IMG/VR virus record: IMGVR_UViG_3300032046_000052
Span: 1-45,693 of that record
DNA from: a virus
DNA: 45,693 nucleotides
Reading direction: 5' to 3' (one strand)
Below the pieces are notes generated by a model. The model searched no databases and had not been told where the DNA came from. It saw nothing but the letters and a program-made list of their open reading frames with translations. Position numbers and translations under genes: made by a program. Below are positions 38,821-45,693 of this stretch, piece by piece. Numbering within the stretch: position 1 is the stretch's first letter; each line of letters starts with the position of its first letter.

Positions 38821-39891
38821 TTATCTCTTATTTAAATTCGCCAATCGTTTCGTAAAATCCGCAAACATGGCGTCTGATTGATCTTGCGGATTTAGTTTTA
38901 CAAATTCAGCTTCGGATGGTTTTTTCAACGGCTTATTGGTATTGGTTGCTTGACCCGAACTCACTCCTGCTTGTCTAACCGTATTCTGTTTATCCTGTTG
39001 TGCTTTTACTGTTGCCTTGGTGATGTCTGCTTTGATTTTTTCTAAGGCTTTTGGTGACAGTTCAGCATAGGCGCGGGAGGCCGCATTATAAAGTGCTTCC
39101 TCATCACCACGCTTTTCAAAAATTTCTTGATACTGCATTGTCTTGATTGCAAATTCATACTGCGCGGGATTGGATGTTTTAAAAGTAGTTAAATCCGCAT
39201 CCGTTAATCCCAAAATCTTGTTCAAAATAGGAAATTGTTTCAGAGCAGCCTTCTCAGAAGTTTCAACTCGTTTATGCTGCTCATCTGCCTCAATAATTTT
39301 TTGTGCAGCGTCCTGCTGCTGTTTAAAGGTAAATTTAGCCTGCTGATCGGCAATCCAACGTGTCGTATTCACAGGGTCTTTAGCCATTGCATTTTGTAAA
39401 ACTTGAGGATCAATATTTGCTAAAGTTAGTTCATCAGATTTTTCGTCAGGTTTCTTTTCAAGTTTTTCTAAACGACCTTGAAGCTCTTTAATCTTGGCCT
39501 GACCTTCATGGTACGCCCTCTGAGTATCTTTTAGGGCTTTTACAACTCCGGTCTCTTTTTCAGACTCACTTGCATTAGTCGTATCATCAGTAGATGTACC
39601 CTCATCCTCTGACTGTGCAATTAGGGCTTCATCTTCACCTTCATCCTCTGTAGTTGCAGTTTCCTCAGTACCCTCTTCCTTATCCGTTTCAGTACTTTCC
39701 TCAGCAGACTCTTCGGTATCTGGTTTAGTATCTTCTTTATCATCCGTCTTGTCAGATTCATCTTTCCTCGGTTCCAACTCTTTAAATGATCCATCAGGAT
39801 TTATTTGGTCTGCCTTAAAATCATGCACAGCATCCCAATTAGAAGTAACCGGTTTAACGTCATCAAAAAATAATTTAAAAAACTTGAACAT
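38821..39891 (-). CDS. Capsid scaffolding protein, 356 residues
   Basis: Starts MFKFFKLFFDDVKP. Residues 35-115 are a highly acidic Asp/Glu/Thr run, then coiled-coil helices (KIKELQGRLEKLEKK) and a helical C-terminus ending FTKRLANLNKR. Acidic, helical and directly before the major capsid gene: the standard scaffold profile. No protease motif. Confidence 0.75.
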   Translation of the reverse strand: MFKFFKLFFDDVKPVTSNWDAVHDFKADQINPDGSFKELEPRKDESDKTDDKEDTKPDTEESAEESTETDKEEGTEETATTEDEGEDEALIAQSEDEGTSTDDTTNASESEKETGVVKALKDTQRAYHEGQAKIKELQGRLEKLEKKPDEKSDELTLANIDPQVLQNAMAKDPVNTTRWIADQQAKFTFKQQQDAAQKIIEADEQHKRVETSEKAALKQFPILNKILGLTDADLTTFKTSNPAQYEFAIKTMQYQEIFEKRGDEEALYNAASRAYAELSPKALEKIKADITKATVKAQQDKQNTVRQAGVSSGQATNTNKPLKKPSEAEFVKLNPQDQSDAMFADFTKRLANLNKR

Positions 39892-39962
39892 TTGATCTCC
39901 TATAATGGCTTAGCCTTTAACCCGCAAACGCCAGGAATCCTGGTAATGTCTACTGAGTAACC

Positions 39963-42014
39963 TTAAGCCGTAGGCGGTGGAGTTGCTTCAGGTGCCCCAC
40001 CTGCACCCAACACCTGTTGAACCATCTTAAAATCTTGCTCTCTAGCCTGTTTCTCAAGAGCAACTTCATTAGCGGCACCAGCATTTTGCTGAGTCGCAGC
40101 AGTTTGCTGTTGCTGTTGCTGTGCCTGTTGCTGCAACTTTTGTTGTTGCAACTGCGCCTGCATCTGATCTCGTTGTGAAGTTACCTGTAATTTTTGCATC
40201 TCCAACTGTGCCTGCATTGCCGCACTTTGATCAGCCAACATCTTCTGAACTTCAGCATACTCTTCTTCTGTTGGAACCAATAAATCAGCGTCCATTGTTT
40301 TAAAAGCAGTCATTAGGTTTCGTACAACACCCAAATAAATACGTGGAACATTGGTCAACATCGGATCACTACGAACCAGGTTATACTGTTCCACGGCCTG
40401 ATTCTTATACTCTTGTTCCTCTAAAACCGATTTATCAACGATAATCAATTCAGGATCATCAATAAGTTCATCCACACTAACTTCGTAGGGATCAATCAAG
40501 TCTTTCATTTCCTGTTCGTCAATGATCATCATCAAATCACCTTCAGGCCGAAACTGATGAATCATTGAGAGAACTTGTTTGGCAATTCGAATAGTCAATT
40601 GCATAAATTCTTTGGCTAATTCGTCAAGTACGACATTACCTTCTTGAATAATTGCCAACTGACCGGATGCCGTAGGTTGACTAATTTGTCCAGATTCTTG
40701 TCCCATCTGGTAAGCCCCGATTCCAGTCTGTCTAGCAGCCTTATTATCAAGAAGTTCAAGTTCCTTAAGCGGCGATACAGGAGTCTCGCCAAGTTCCATG
40801 ACTTGAATGTCCTCCATATTCTGAACATTCCAAACCACACCTGGATAAAAAGGTTCAAGAAGAAAGTCCGTGTCTGACCCTCTTTTCTTTTTAAAACTTT
40901 TACAGGCCACTAAAGCAGCACTATCAATATAAAGGTCATGCAGTTTGTCAGATTCCTGGTTTACATGTTCAAGTTTCTGGCAGATACCGCGCCCTTTCCA
41001 ATCATGTGACCTACGTTCCAAGCGTACAGATGAAAAATTTGATGTATCAAAAAGATACGGAAACCTTTGGCACTTTAAAAACTTCTTTGCTTTACGATCA
41101 TAGGTAAAAACAATTCGTTCAGGATATTCTGAAGCATCATCCGTAAGATTAATCCAACCCCACCACTCAATAATCTCACGTTCATTCAGTTCCTCAACCC
41201 GTTTGGCCGACATTTCTTTAAGTCCATTGGAAAGGATGTCTTGGACGGTATCCTCATCATATCCCTCATCTTTGGCCGCCAGTTGAAACTTGATAGCGGA
41301 TTTCCAGATACGCCTGTATTCCCAAGTCGGCTCTTCCAGGGTGTTGGTGTCATCTGACCGGCCATAGTCCAGTAAACTTACCCATTCAATCTTAGGTTGA
41401 TACTTAAATTGTCGGTATTCCTTAATGGTATACGTGGTCTTTTCAATATAAATTGGCGTTCCGTCAATGTTCTCACTGACTTTTTCCTGTTTAATGACAG
41501 GCTCAACAACCTTTTTTACACATTCTTCAATATGCCAGGTAGTAATATAAATTCCGGTACCATATTTAATATCATCCCGCATCGTTGACATCAGAAGATC
41601 AACATAATTGAGTTTTGTGGCAAAGACATAACGAAGATATTTCTGTGTTGCCAGTGCTCTATCCTTATTGGAGCGATATTGCTTGACTCTTAGATAATTA
41701 AAATCACGAAACCTGCGAATCGCCCTGGCATAAATGGCATTAACATTCATCTCCGTAATTGGGTCATGATAGTTGGCACAACCTTTATACGGATAAACTT
41801 TATCAGGAAGGATACCTTCATATTGGTCATCCCACTTATAGAGGTCTTTTCTAAAATCCTCAGAGTCCTTCTCATAGTTATCAACAAATTTGGACACTGT
41901 ACTAAGTAAATAGTCCTGTGTTTCTTTTTTTAACTTCAAATCCCAAACTTCCTGGTACTTTTCAAGAAGTTCCTGATCCTCTTTCTTTTCTTTTTCGATA
42001 GGATTAATAGCCAT
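39963..42014 (-). CDS. Portal protein (P22-like), 683 residues
   Basis: Helical N-terminus (YQEVWDLKLKKETQDYLL), then YEGILPDKVYPYKGCANYHDPI and later wing and stem sequence, with GIGAYQMGQESGQ near the stem. A Gln-rich C-terminal coiled coil (LQQQKLQQQAQQQQQQ) forms the barrel region. Size and place between TerL and scaffold fit P22-like portals. A 70-base leader follows it, with a short CCAGG-ATT-CCTGG stem. Confidence 0.8.
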   Translation of the reverse strand: MAINPIEKEKKEDQELLEKYQEVWDLKLKKETQDYLLSTVSKFVDNYEKDSEDFRKDLYKWDDQYEGILPDKVYPYKGCANYHDPITEMNVNAIYARAIRRFRDFNYLRVKQYRSNKDRALATQKYLRYVFATKLNYVDLLMSTMRDDIKYGTGIYITTWHIEECVKKVVEPVIKQEKVSENIDGTPIYIEKTTYTIKEYRQFKYQPKIEWVSLLDYGRSDDTNTLEEPTWEYRRIWKSAIKFQLAAKDEGYDEDTVQDILSNGLKEMSAKRVEELNEREIIEWWGWINLTDDASEYPERIVFTYDRKAKKFLKCQRFPYLFDTSNFSSVRLERRSHDWKGRGICQKLEHVNQESDKLHDLYIDSAALVACKSFKKKRGSDTDFLLEPFYPGVVWNVQNMEDIQVMELGETPVSPLKELELLDNKAARQTGIGAYQMGQESGQISQPTASGQLAIIQEGNVVLDELAKEFMQLTIRIAKQVLSMIHQFRPEGDLMMIIDEQEMKDLIDPYEVSVDELIDDPELIIVDKSVLEEQEYKNQAVEQYNLVRSDPMLTNVPRIYLGVVRNLMTAFKTMDADLLVPTEEEYAEVQKMLADQSAAMQAQLEMQKLQVTSQRDQMQAQLQQQKLQQQAQQQQQQTAATQQNAGAANEVALEKQAREQDFKMVQQVLGAGGAPEATPPPTA

Positions 42015-43599
42015 TAGAAGGACGTATCCTTGTCTGTTCTGATTTTTGCTTCATAAGTTTCCTTTTATCATACCACGGTTGCTCTTTTGTAACCCAACAT
42101 GCGATTGCCATTGCAAAAATAATATCGTCGTGTTTTCCTTTTTTATGTTCTCCGCGTCCATTTTTAGGATTCACGACAAAATGATAAAGTTCGTCATAAA
42201 AATCTTTATCTTGGAACTGTGCGGTTTGCCCATCCAAAAGTTTTCCAAACCAATCCAGAATCCAAGTACGATTTTGTTCCGATGTTTGCCAACCCCATCG
42301 TTTTGTTTGAGTCCCGCTATCTCGATCAACTACGCCGTGATAATAAACATTGTAGTAAATGCTTTTTAAAACGATATTGACAATGCCTCCATGAGTGTTA
42401 TTGCACTCTAGGGCTGCAATTGCATTGTTATACCAGGTAGCAAGTCTTGCTGCAATGTGAGCACAATACTCTGAGTCTGTCGAATTTGAACGAAACAACG
42501 CGCATAGTTTATGATCACGTTTCCGAACCACCGCAAATACCGTATAGTCCTGGTCAACACCCTCAGCAATATCGCCACCCACAACGTAATCCTCAAGAAA
42601 TTCTGGCTTGTCCCAAATCTTAATGGTACCGGCCTCATCATCACGAAACTCAATCCGGTTATTCTGGTCTTGAACCAGGTACCCGATCCATTTTGGAGGA
42701 TGCAGTTTTGGCTTGTACTCCCGTTCCAGAAGTTCCGTATCGTAGTACTTGCCTCCGACAGCCTGGAAAGCCTCATCTGCCGTTTCAGGATACTCTTGTT
42801 TCGCCAGTGCCCTCTGTGAAGCCGGTAACTTTCTTATCTGGTCAGACCTCCATTCCTTGTCGTGACCTGGATACCGAAGATAAGAAAGAAACTTAGTCTT
42901 GAAACTGCTCTCACCAGACTTTGCTCCGAACCACATCTCTTCAAAAAAAGCAGCCGTTGTTTCTACCGTCATGGTTGAAACTAAAATGGTTTGACCACCC
43001 ACGGTTGAAAGGGCTGGCTGTGCCGACCGGTAAATCGTGTCCATGAACTCGACCTTGGCACACTCATCAATAATTAATAAATTAAGCGAACGGCTTGATC
43101 CAGCCGTTTTAGAAGTGGGGATTGACTCAATCTTAGAGTTGATACCGCCTACTTCATCAGAATCATAACTGAACCTTACTCCAAACCAGAGTAATGATTC
43201 GTTACGTTTGTAAACCTGTGGCTTCAGCCAATCAGGTAAATTGTCAAAAATAAATTTTACTTTCTCAAGAAAAACTTGTGCCTCAGTATCATTGATTGAA
43301 ATAATCAAGATACGTTGAAACTTATGAAACATCCCCATCCACAGAGCGTAACCGGCAGTAACCCAGGAAATCCCAAGTTGCCTGGCCTTAAGAATAATGG
43401 TTTCTCGCTCAACTAAATAAAAATTTAAAACTTCTTCTTGATAATCAAAAAGTTTGAATGAAAGGCATCCCACCTGTTTACCTTCTTCATTCTTTGCAAT
43501 GAGATGGCCGTAAGTAGTAAGAAAATGAATCGGGTCTTTCATGCACTTCAGTGTCTCTAACTGTTGCTCTTCCTCACTCAGAAAAAGATCACTCTTCAT
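42004..43599 (-). CDS. terL: Terminase large subunit, 531 residues
   Basis: ATPase: TIILKARQLGISW (Walker A variant with RQLG) near 67-79 and LLIIDECAKVEF (Walker B with catalytic Glu) near 173-184. The nuclease half has VGGDIAEGVDQDYTVFAV with the first Asp, and HKKGKHDDIIFAMAIACW near the end with later aspartates. ATG 43599 is preferred to GTG 43608. Overlaps portal and the small upstream gene. Packages DNA into procapsids through the portal. Confidence 0.92.
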   Translation of the reverse strand: MKSDLFLSEEEQQLETLKCMKDPIHFLTTYGHLIAKNEEGKQVGCLSFKLFDYQEEVLNFYLVERETIILKARQLGISWVTAGYALWMGMFHKFQRILIISINDTEAQVFLEKVKFIFDNLPDWLKPQVYKRNESLLWFGVRFSYDSDEVGGINSKIESIPTSKTAGSSRSLNLLIIDECAKVEFMDTIYRSAQPALSTVGGQTILVSTMTVETTAAFFEEMWFGAKSGESSFKTKFLSYLRYPGHDKEWRSDQIRKLPASQRALAKQEYPETADEAFQAVGGKYYDTELLEREYKPKLHPPKWIGYLVQDQNNRIEFRDDEAGTIKIWDKPEFLEDYVVGGDIAEGVDQDYTVFAVVRKRDHKLCALFRSNSTDSEYCAHIAARLATWYNNAIAALECNNTHGGIVNIVLKSIYYNVYYHGVVDRDSGTQTKRWGWQTSEQNRTWILDWFGKLLDGQTAQFQDKDFYDELYHFVVNPKNGRGEHKKGKHDDIIFAMAIACWVTKEQPWYDKRKLMKQKSEQTRIRPSNGY

Positions 43600-43789
43600 C
43601 AGGATCACCGTGTACGCTTCTATTATGATCGTAGATATTCCCCAATAAGATCATACAATTTTTCAATATACAGATAGGGTTAGAAAGATGTTGAATCTGT
43701 GTGTGGCAATGAAAATCACTAGGAGCATCATTCCATCTACATCCAGTGCATCTACCCCATGGCTGATCCTTAAGCACTAGATTCTTCAT
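43589..43789 (-). CDS. Small Cys protein between terminase genes, 66 residues
   Basis: Overlaps the 3' end of terS and the 5' end of terL. RCTGCRWND, then FHCHTQIQHL suggests a zinc site; the rest is short helices. Start 43789 has no strong ribosome site, so it depends on coupling. Kept because it fills the otherwise non-coding gap. Confidence 0.4.
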   Translation of the reverse strand: MKNLVLKDQPWGRCTGCRWNDAPSDFHCHTQIQHLSNPICILKNCMILLGNIYDHNRSVHGDPDEE

Positions 43790-44306
43790 CAGATGGCTCA
43801 CTTTCTTCCTTTATGATTCGCTGTGTTTCTTTACCATCATGTTCCAGTATTCGTTCCAAGGTTGTCTTGTACTTCTTAGCACTCTCGTTGTCTTTGTTCT
43901 GCTTCAAGATTCCAAGACCTTTAGCGATTGTCAATGCCGTCTGCACATCACCATTTAAAAGAGCCTTATGGATAACCATGACTACTAACTCTAACAGAGC
44001 GTTGAGTCTATGCTCAGCATTTCCTTTTATTTTACTCAGTCTGTTAGAGTCAAGTAGCCGGTATAAATCGTTTCGTGATATTCCTTCAAGTTCAGCAACA
44101 AAATTTTTATTCATTCCCGCGCAAAGGAATGTCAATATCCGTTCATCAGAAGCATTCAGTGTCAGGTCTTTGTGGTACTTACGAACTGACTTTCCTGGCG
44201 GCCTGCCTACCGGCCTCTTCTGAAGCTGTGATGTTTCAATCAACTTTTTAAGGTTGACTTTCTCATCATCCCAAACTTCCTGTATGTTATCTTTTTCATT
44301 CTCCAT
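43770..44306 (-). CDS. terS: Terminase small subunit-like protein, 178 residues
   Basis: ATG 44306 behind ccaggaggggct. An acidic helical start, a basic GRPPGKSVRK hinge, then an HTH-like region (ERILTFLCAGMNKNFVAELEGISRNDLYRLL) and helical oligomerisation segments, ending in an acidic tail. Immediately upstream of the terminase large gene, as expected for a DNA-recognising small terminase. The frame stays open upstream to 44402 but without a start codon near a ribosome site. Confidence 0.65.
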   Translation of the reverse strand: MENEKDNIQEVWDDEKVNLKKLIETSQLQKRPVGRPPGKSVRKYHKDLTLNASDERILTFLCAGMNKNFVAELEGISRNDLYRLLDSNRLSKIKGNAEHRLNALLELVVMVIHKALLNGDVQTALTIAKGLGILKQNKDNESAKKYKTTLERILEHDGKETQRIIKEESEPSDEESSA

Positions 44307-44326
44307 AGCCCCTCCTGGTGAGGCTT

Positions 44327-44404
44327 GGTAGTGCGGAGTTTGCATCCCCGATGCCGCCAACGTCTTGGCCGCTTTGACCTGGGTGCGAAGCCAGGCTCAC
44401 TACC
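44327..44404 (-). ncRNA. GC-rich 78-base cloverleaf-like element in the terS leader
   Basis: Read on the minus strand: outer 7-bp stem GGTAGTG/CACTACC; inside it CCTGG/CCAGG (8-base loop), GCCAA/TTGGC (4-base loop) and CGGGG/CTCCG (7-base loop, one G-U), the last running straight into the 3' outer strand as in a tRNA T-arm. About 63% GC by my count, in an AT-rich genome. The 4-base middle loop rules out a normal anticodon arm. It lies 20 bases before the terS ribosome site. Candidate regulatory or packaging RNA; it also keeps an open frame. Confidence 0.4.
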
Positions 44405-44411
44405 ATTTGTA

Positions 44412-44434
44412 GAGTGTGTCAAGAAGGCACACTC
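44412..44434 (-). promoter_or_regulatory. Hairpin after the exported 143-residue gene
   Basis: GAGTGTG/CACACTC, seven perfect pairs with a 9-base loop, in the gap before the cloverleaf-like block. No T-tract on either strand, so a processing or stability element is more likely than a terminator. Confidence 0.35.
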
Positions 44435-44443
44435 AGAATAACT

Positions 44444-44875
44444 TTATAAAGAAACGCTAGGATCAGCCGATGTTCCAGACCCTAAGGTTGAATCAGTAAT
44501 CGTGATTGCACTCACATTAACCGTGGTACCGGCACTCAAAGCAGCAGGCATAGTAGGTGTAAGCACAAGAGTCTCAATATTGGTTGAAGCTAAGATTTCA
44601 GTTTGCCAATTCGTCAAAGTAACTTTCATAGAGTCAATGTCAGCAGCAAGTTCAAGCAGCATGACATTCCAGTTATTCAGAATAGCTCTGTTCTTATTGA
44701 CGCCGGCAGATGAAGAAGTCAACTCATTGACCGCTGCAATAAGATTGTAAAGCACAGTGACCAAGGTTCCTTGACTCATCCCCTTGGGATTAATTGAAGT
44801 CTCGTCACTTCCTGCAATAGCCATAGGCGCACACATAAGACCCAAAGCTAAAATTAAAGCAATAGTTCTTTTCAT
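44444..44875 (-). CDS. Exported protein, 143 residues
   Basis: Clear Sec signal peptide (MKRTIALILALGLMCAP, cleavage after AIA). The mature part begins GSDETSINPKGMSQGTLV, then helices and a Ser/Thr-rich beta tail. AAGGAG lies eight bases upstream, and the start overlaps the previous stop (ATGA). It precedes the packaging genes rather than joining the tail-side exported cassette. Function unknown. Confidence 0.55.
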   Translation of the reverse strand: MKRTIALILALGLMCAPMAIAGSDETSINPKGMSQGTLVTVLYNLIAAVNELTSSSAGVNKNRAILNNWNVMLLELAADIDSMKVTLTNWQTEILASTNIETLVLTPTMPAALSAGTTVNVSAITITDSTLGSGTSADPSVSL

Positions 44876-45036
44876 ATTTTCTTTCTCCTTTTAGTTTTAG
44901 GCTTTTTGATATTCGCGCCAGCCCTACGCGCCGTTTCTAAAGCAACAGCCAATCGTTGTGAAGGCTTCCAATTTGGCTTGTCACGCTTTAAGAAGTCAAT
45001 AAGTGTTCCCACATCAGTAGTTCTTGGTAAGGGCAT
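44872..45036 (-). CDS. Small basic protein, 54 residues
   Basis: ATG 45036 to TGA overlapping the next ATG. MPLPRTTDVGTLIDFLKRDK... with a KPSQRLAVALETARRAG helix and a very basic tail (KKPKTKRRKK). Reminiscent of small phage proteins near packaging genes; no named family. Confidence 0.5.
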   Translation of the reverse strand: MPLPRTTDVGTLIDFLKRDKPNWKPSQRLAVALETARRAGANIKKPKTKRRKKI

Positions 45037-45059
45037 AGTTATATAGAGTTTAGTGTCCT

Positions 45060-45221
45060 CTATTTCCTTCCCCCTGCCGATAATTTACCGAACTTCTTTG
45101 CTCCGTACTTGCGTCTGCCGATCCAGGCAGCTAAAGCAGAAGGATTTGTAGCACCTTTCTTCTTTAACTTCCCTACCAATTGTTTAAATCTTGCACCGGT
45201 ACCAAGTTTAGGTCTAGCCAT
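45060..45221 (-). CDS. Recurring small basic phage protein, 53 residues
   Basis: ATG 45221. MARPKLGTGARFKQLVGKLK..., with ATNPSALAAWIGRRKYGAKK. This GxGxRF...K, NP.ALAAWIGR+KYG+K+ layout is a short protein I have seen repeatedly in phage genomes; function unknown. Strongly basic, so DNA or RNA binding is likely. Confidence 0.6.
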   Translation of the reverse strand: MARPKLGTGARFKQLVGKLKKKGATNPSALAAWIGRRKYGAKKFGKLSAGGRK

Positions 45222-45225
45222 AAAT

Positions 45226-45393
45226 TTAGTAATCCTTCGTAACCTTTCTAATTTTCTCTTTCCACTGCTTTTTTAATCCTACGGCTCGTTCTCCTGGAAA
45301 GAACCAACTTCCGGTTTGTGCAGCATACTCAGAACGCCGTTTATTTAACTCATCCTGGACTGTTCTATTTAATTTTTTTGATATTAGTCCCAT
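45226..45393 (-). CDS. Small hypothetical protein, 55 residues; first leftward gene
   Basis: ATG 45393 with AAAGGA upstream. MGLISKKLNRTVQDELNKRR..., then AAQTGSWFFPGERAV and a basic helix. It is closest to the leftward promoters. No family recognised. Confidence 0.5.
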   Translation of the reverse strand: MGLISKKLNRTVQDELNKRRSEYAAQTGSWFFPGERAVGLKKQWKEKIRKVTKDY

Positions 45394-45530
45394 ATGATTC
45401 CTTTACAAAATTTAGAGTATTTAACTATACCCAATTGTCCTAATTTAAAAAATAATTCCTAAAAATTTTTTACCTAATTCTTTGGGGTACCCTCCCCGCC
45501 ACGTTTCGCCGAAAATTTAACGGACGGTGG

Positions 45531-45541
45531 GTCATTATGAC
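45531..45541. promoter_or_regulatory. Operator-like palindrome GTCATTATGAC
   Basis: Inverse of the GTCATAATGAC core at 2892-2902. It lies at the predicted start site of the leftward promoter 45553-45581, a classic repressor position. Shared use with 2889 is inferred. Confidence 0.4.
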
Positions 45542-45552
45542 ACGGGTAAATT

Positions 45553-45581
45553 TTGATACTTACTAAAGGTCTATGTGCCAA
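45553..45581 (-). promoter_or_regulatory. Leftward promoter candidate TTGGCA-N17-TATCAA
   Basis: Minus-strand -35 at 45581-45576 and -10 at 45558-45553 with a 17-base spacer. It would start near 45546, on the palindrome, and run into the small genes and packaging operon. The -10 box is only 4 of 6. Confidence 0.35.
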
Positions 45582-45647
45582 GGTGACACAGTACAATGTC
45601 TTATGATGTCTTACCATACAGTATAGAATCATATCCTACTATGTCCT

Positions 45648-45676
45648 GTTATAAATAACCATATAAACATTGGCAA
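45648..45676 (-). promoter_or_regulatory. Leftward promoter candidate TTGCCA-N17-TATAAC
   Basis: Minus-strand -35 at 45676-45671, -10 at 45653-45648, spacer 17. Both boxes match consensus at 5 of 6. The -35 overlaps the rightward TTGGCA at 45670-45675. Confidence 0.5.
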
Positions 45677-45693
45677 GTGATAAGGTGACTGGA
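45670..45693 (+). promoter_or_regulatory. -35 and spacer of the rightward junction promoter
   Basis: TTGGCA followed by 18 bases to the window end; TATAAT is at 1-6. Valid only if the contig closes on itself. Confidence 0.45.

Larger units (their letters stand above)
45394..45693. other. Divergent control region without genes
   Basis: 300 bases with no credible ORF. It holds two leftward promoter candidates, the -35 of a rightward one, the operator core at 45531, an AT-rich stretch with CCTAA at 45439, 45458 and 45473 (roughly evenly spaced, possible iterons), and two ATGTCTTA repeats near 45600 that match one at 2713. Could include the replication origin. Confidence 0.45.

Noticed and set aside
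44327-44404. A tRNA gene
   Set aside because: The closing stem and T-arm-like stem fit, but the middle stem has a 4-base loop, no anticodon can be placed, and the T-loop lacks the usual TTC.
44240-44422. A 60-codon ORF through the GC-rich block in another frame
   Set aside because: Low-complexity, Arg-rich product overlapping terS with no ribosome site; a by-product of local GC richness.
1-45693. Temperate lifestyle
   Set aside because: No integrase, excisionase, CI-like repressor or att-like repeats could be found.

Overview
The window looks like a complete or nearly complete genome of a tailed bacteriophage, probably a virulent podovirus-like phage of a Gram-negative bacterium. It is AT-rich, with tightly packed genes, frequent 4-8 base stop/start overlaps and strong AGGAGG-type ribosome binding sites. 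It has a full packaging and capsid set, a family A DNA polymerase and a primase-helicase. I found no integrase, repressor, rRNA or CRISPR array. The host is not identifiable from the sequence; Sec signal peptides and a PglB/STT3-like enzyme suggest a diderm host, which is inference.

Layout: about 20 kb is transcribed rightward (71-20143) and about 25 kb leftward (45393-20094); the two halves meet tail to tail with a 50-base coding overlap. Joining the last and first bases gives a TTGGCA-N18-TATAAT promoter whose -35 box overlaps a leftward TTGCCA-N17-TATAAC promoter. So the contig is probably circular or permuted, and its ends lie in the divergent control region.

Rightward half: first an amidoligase, a class II glutamine amidotransferase and a zinc mini-protein; then a roughly 330-base gap packed with nested and interleaved inverted repeats and ending in a clean promoter. 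A run of mini-genes follows, then a Cas4/RecB-like nuclease and a PglB/STT3-like oligosaccharyltransferase flanked by two micro-membrane proteins. Next come a PARP-finger-like protein, an OB-fold-like protein, the primase-helicase, a SLOG protein, two metallophosphoesterases, a possible sigma-like factor, DNA polymerase, a deoxyribosyltransferase-like protein, an Rnl2-like RNA ligase and an HExxH protein.

Leftward half, in transcription order: three mini-proteins, an exported 143-residue protein, a GC-rich cloverleaf-like block, small terminase, large terminase, portal, scaffold, major capsid protein and a strong terminator. Then comes a cassette of four genes encoding Sec-signal proteins (a beta-sandwich-like protein, a tail-fibre-repeat protein, a LamG protein and a BspA/LRR-like protein), a holin-like protein, connector, giant tail protein, fibre, internal virion proteins and a YiiX-like papain-fold hydrolase.

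Most striking: a phage-borne oligosaccharyltransferase in the same genome as five proteins predicted to be exported to the compartment where such enzymes act; a 68-bp identical signal-peptide cassette in front of two unrelated proteins; a shared M(F)K..KL[YF]F N-terminus on four virion-assembly proteins; and two compact structured non-coding blocks (2615-2810 and 44327-44404).
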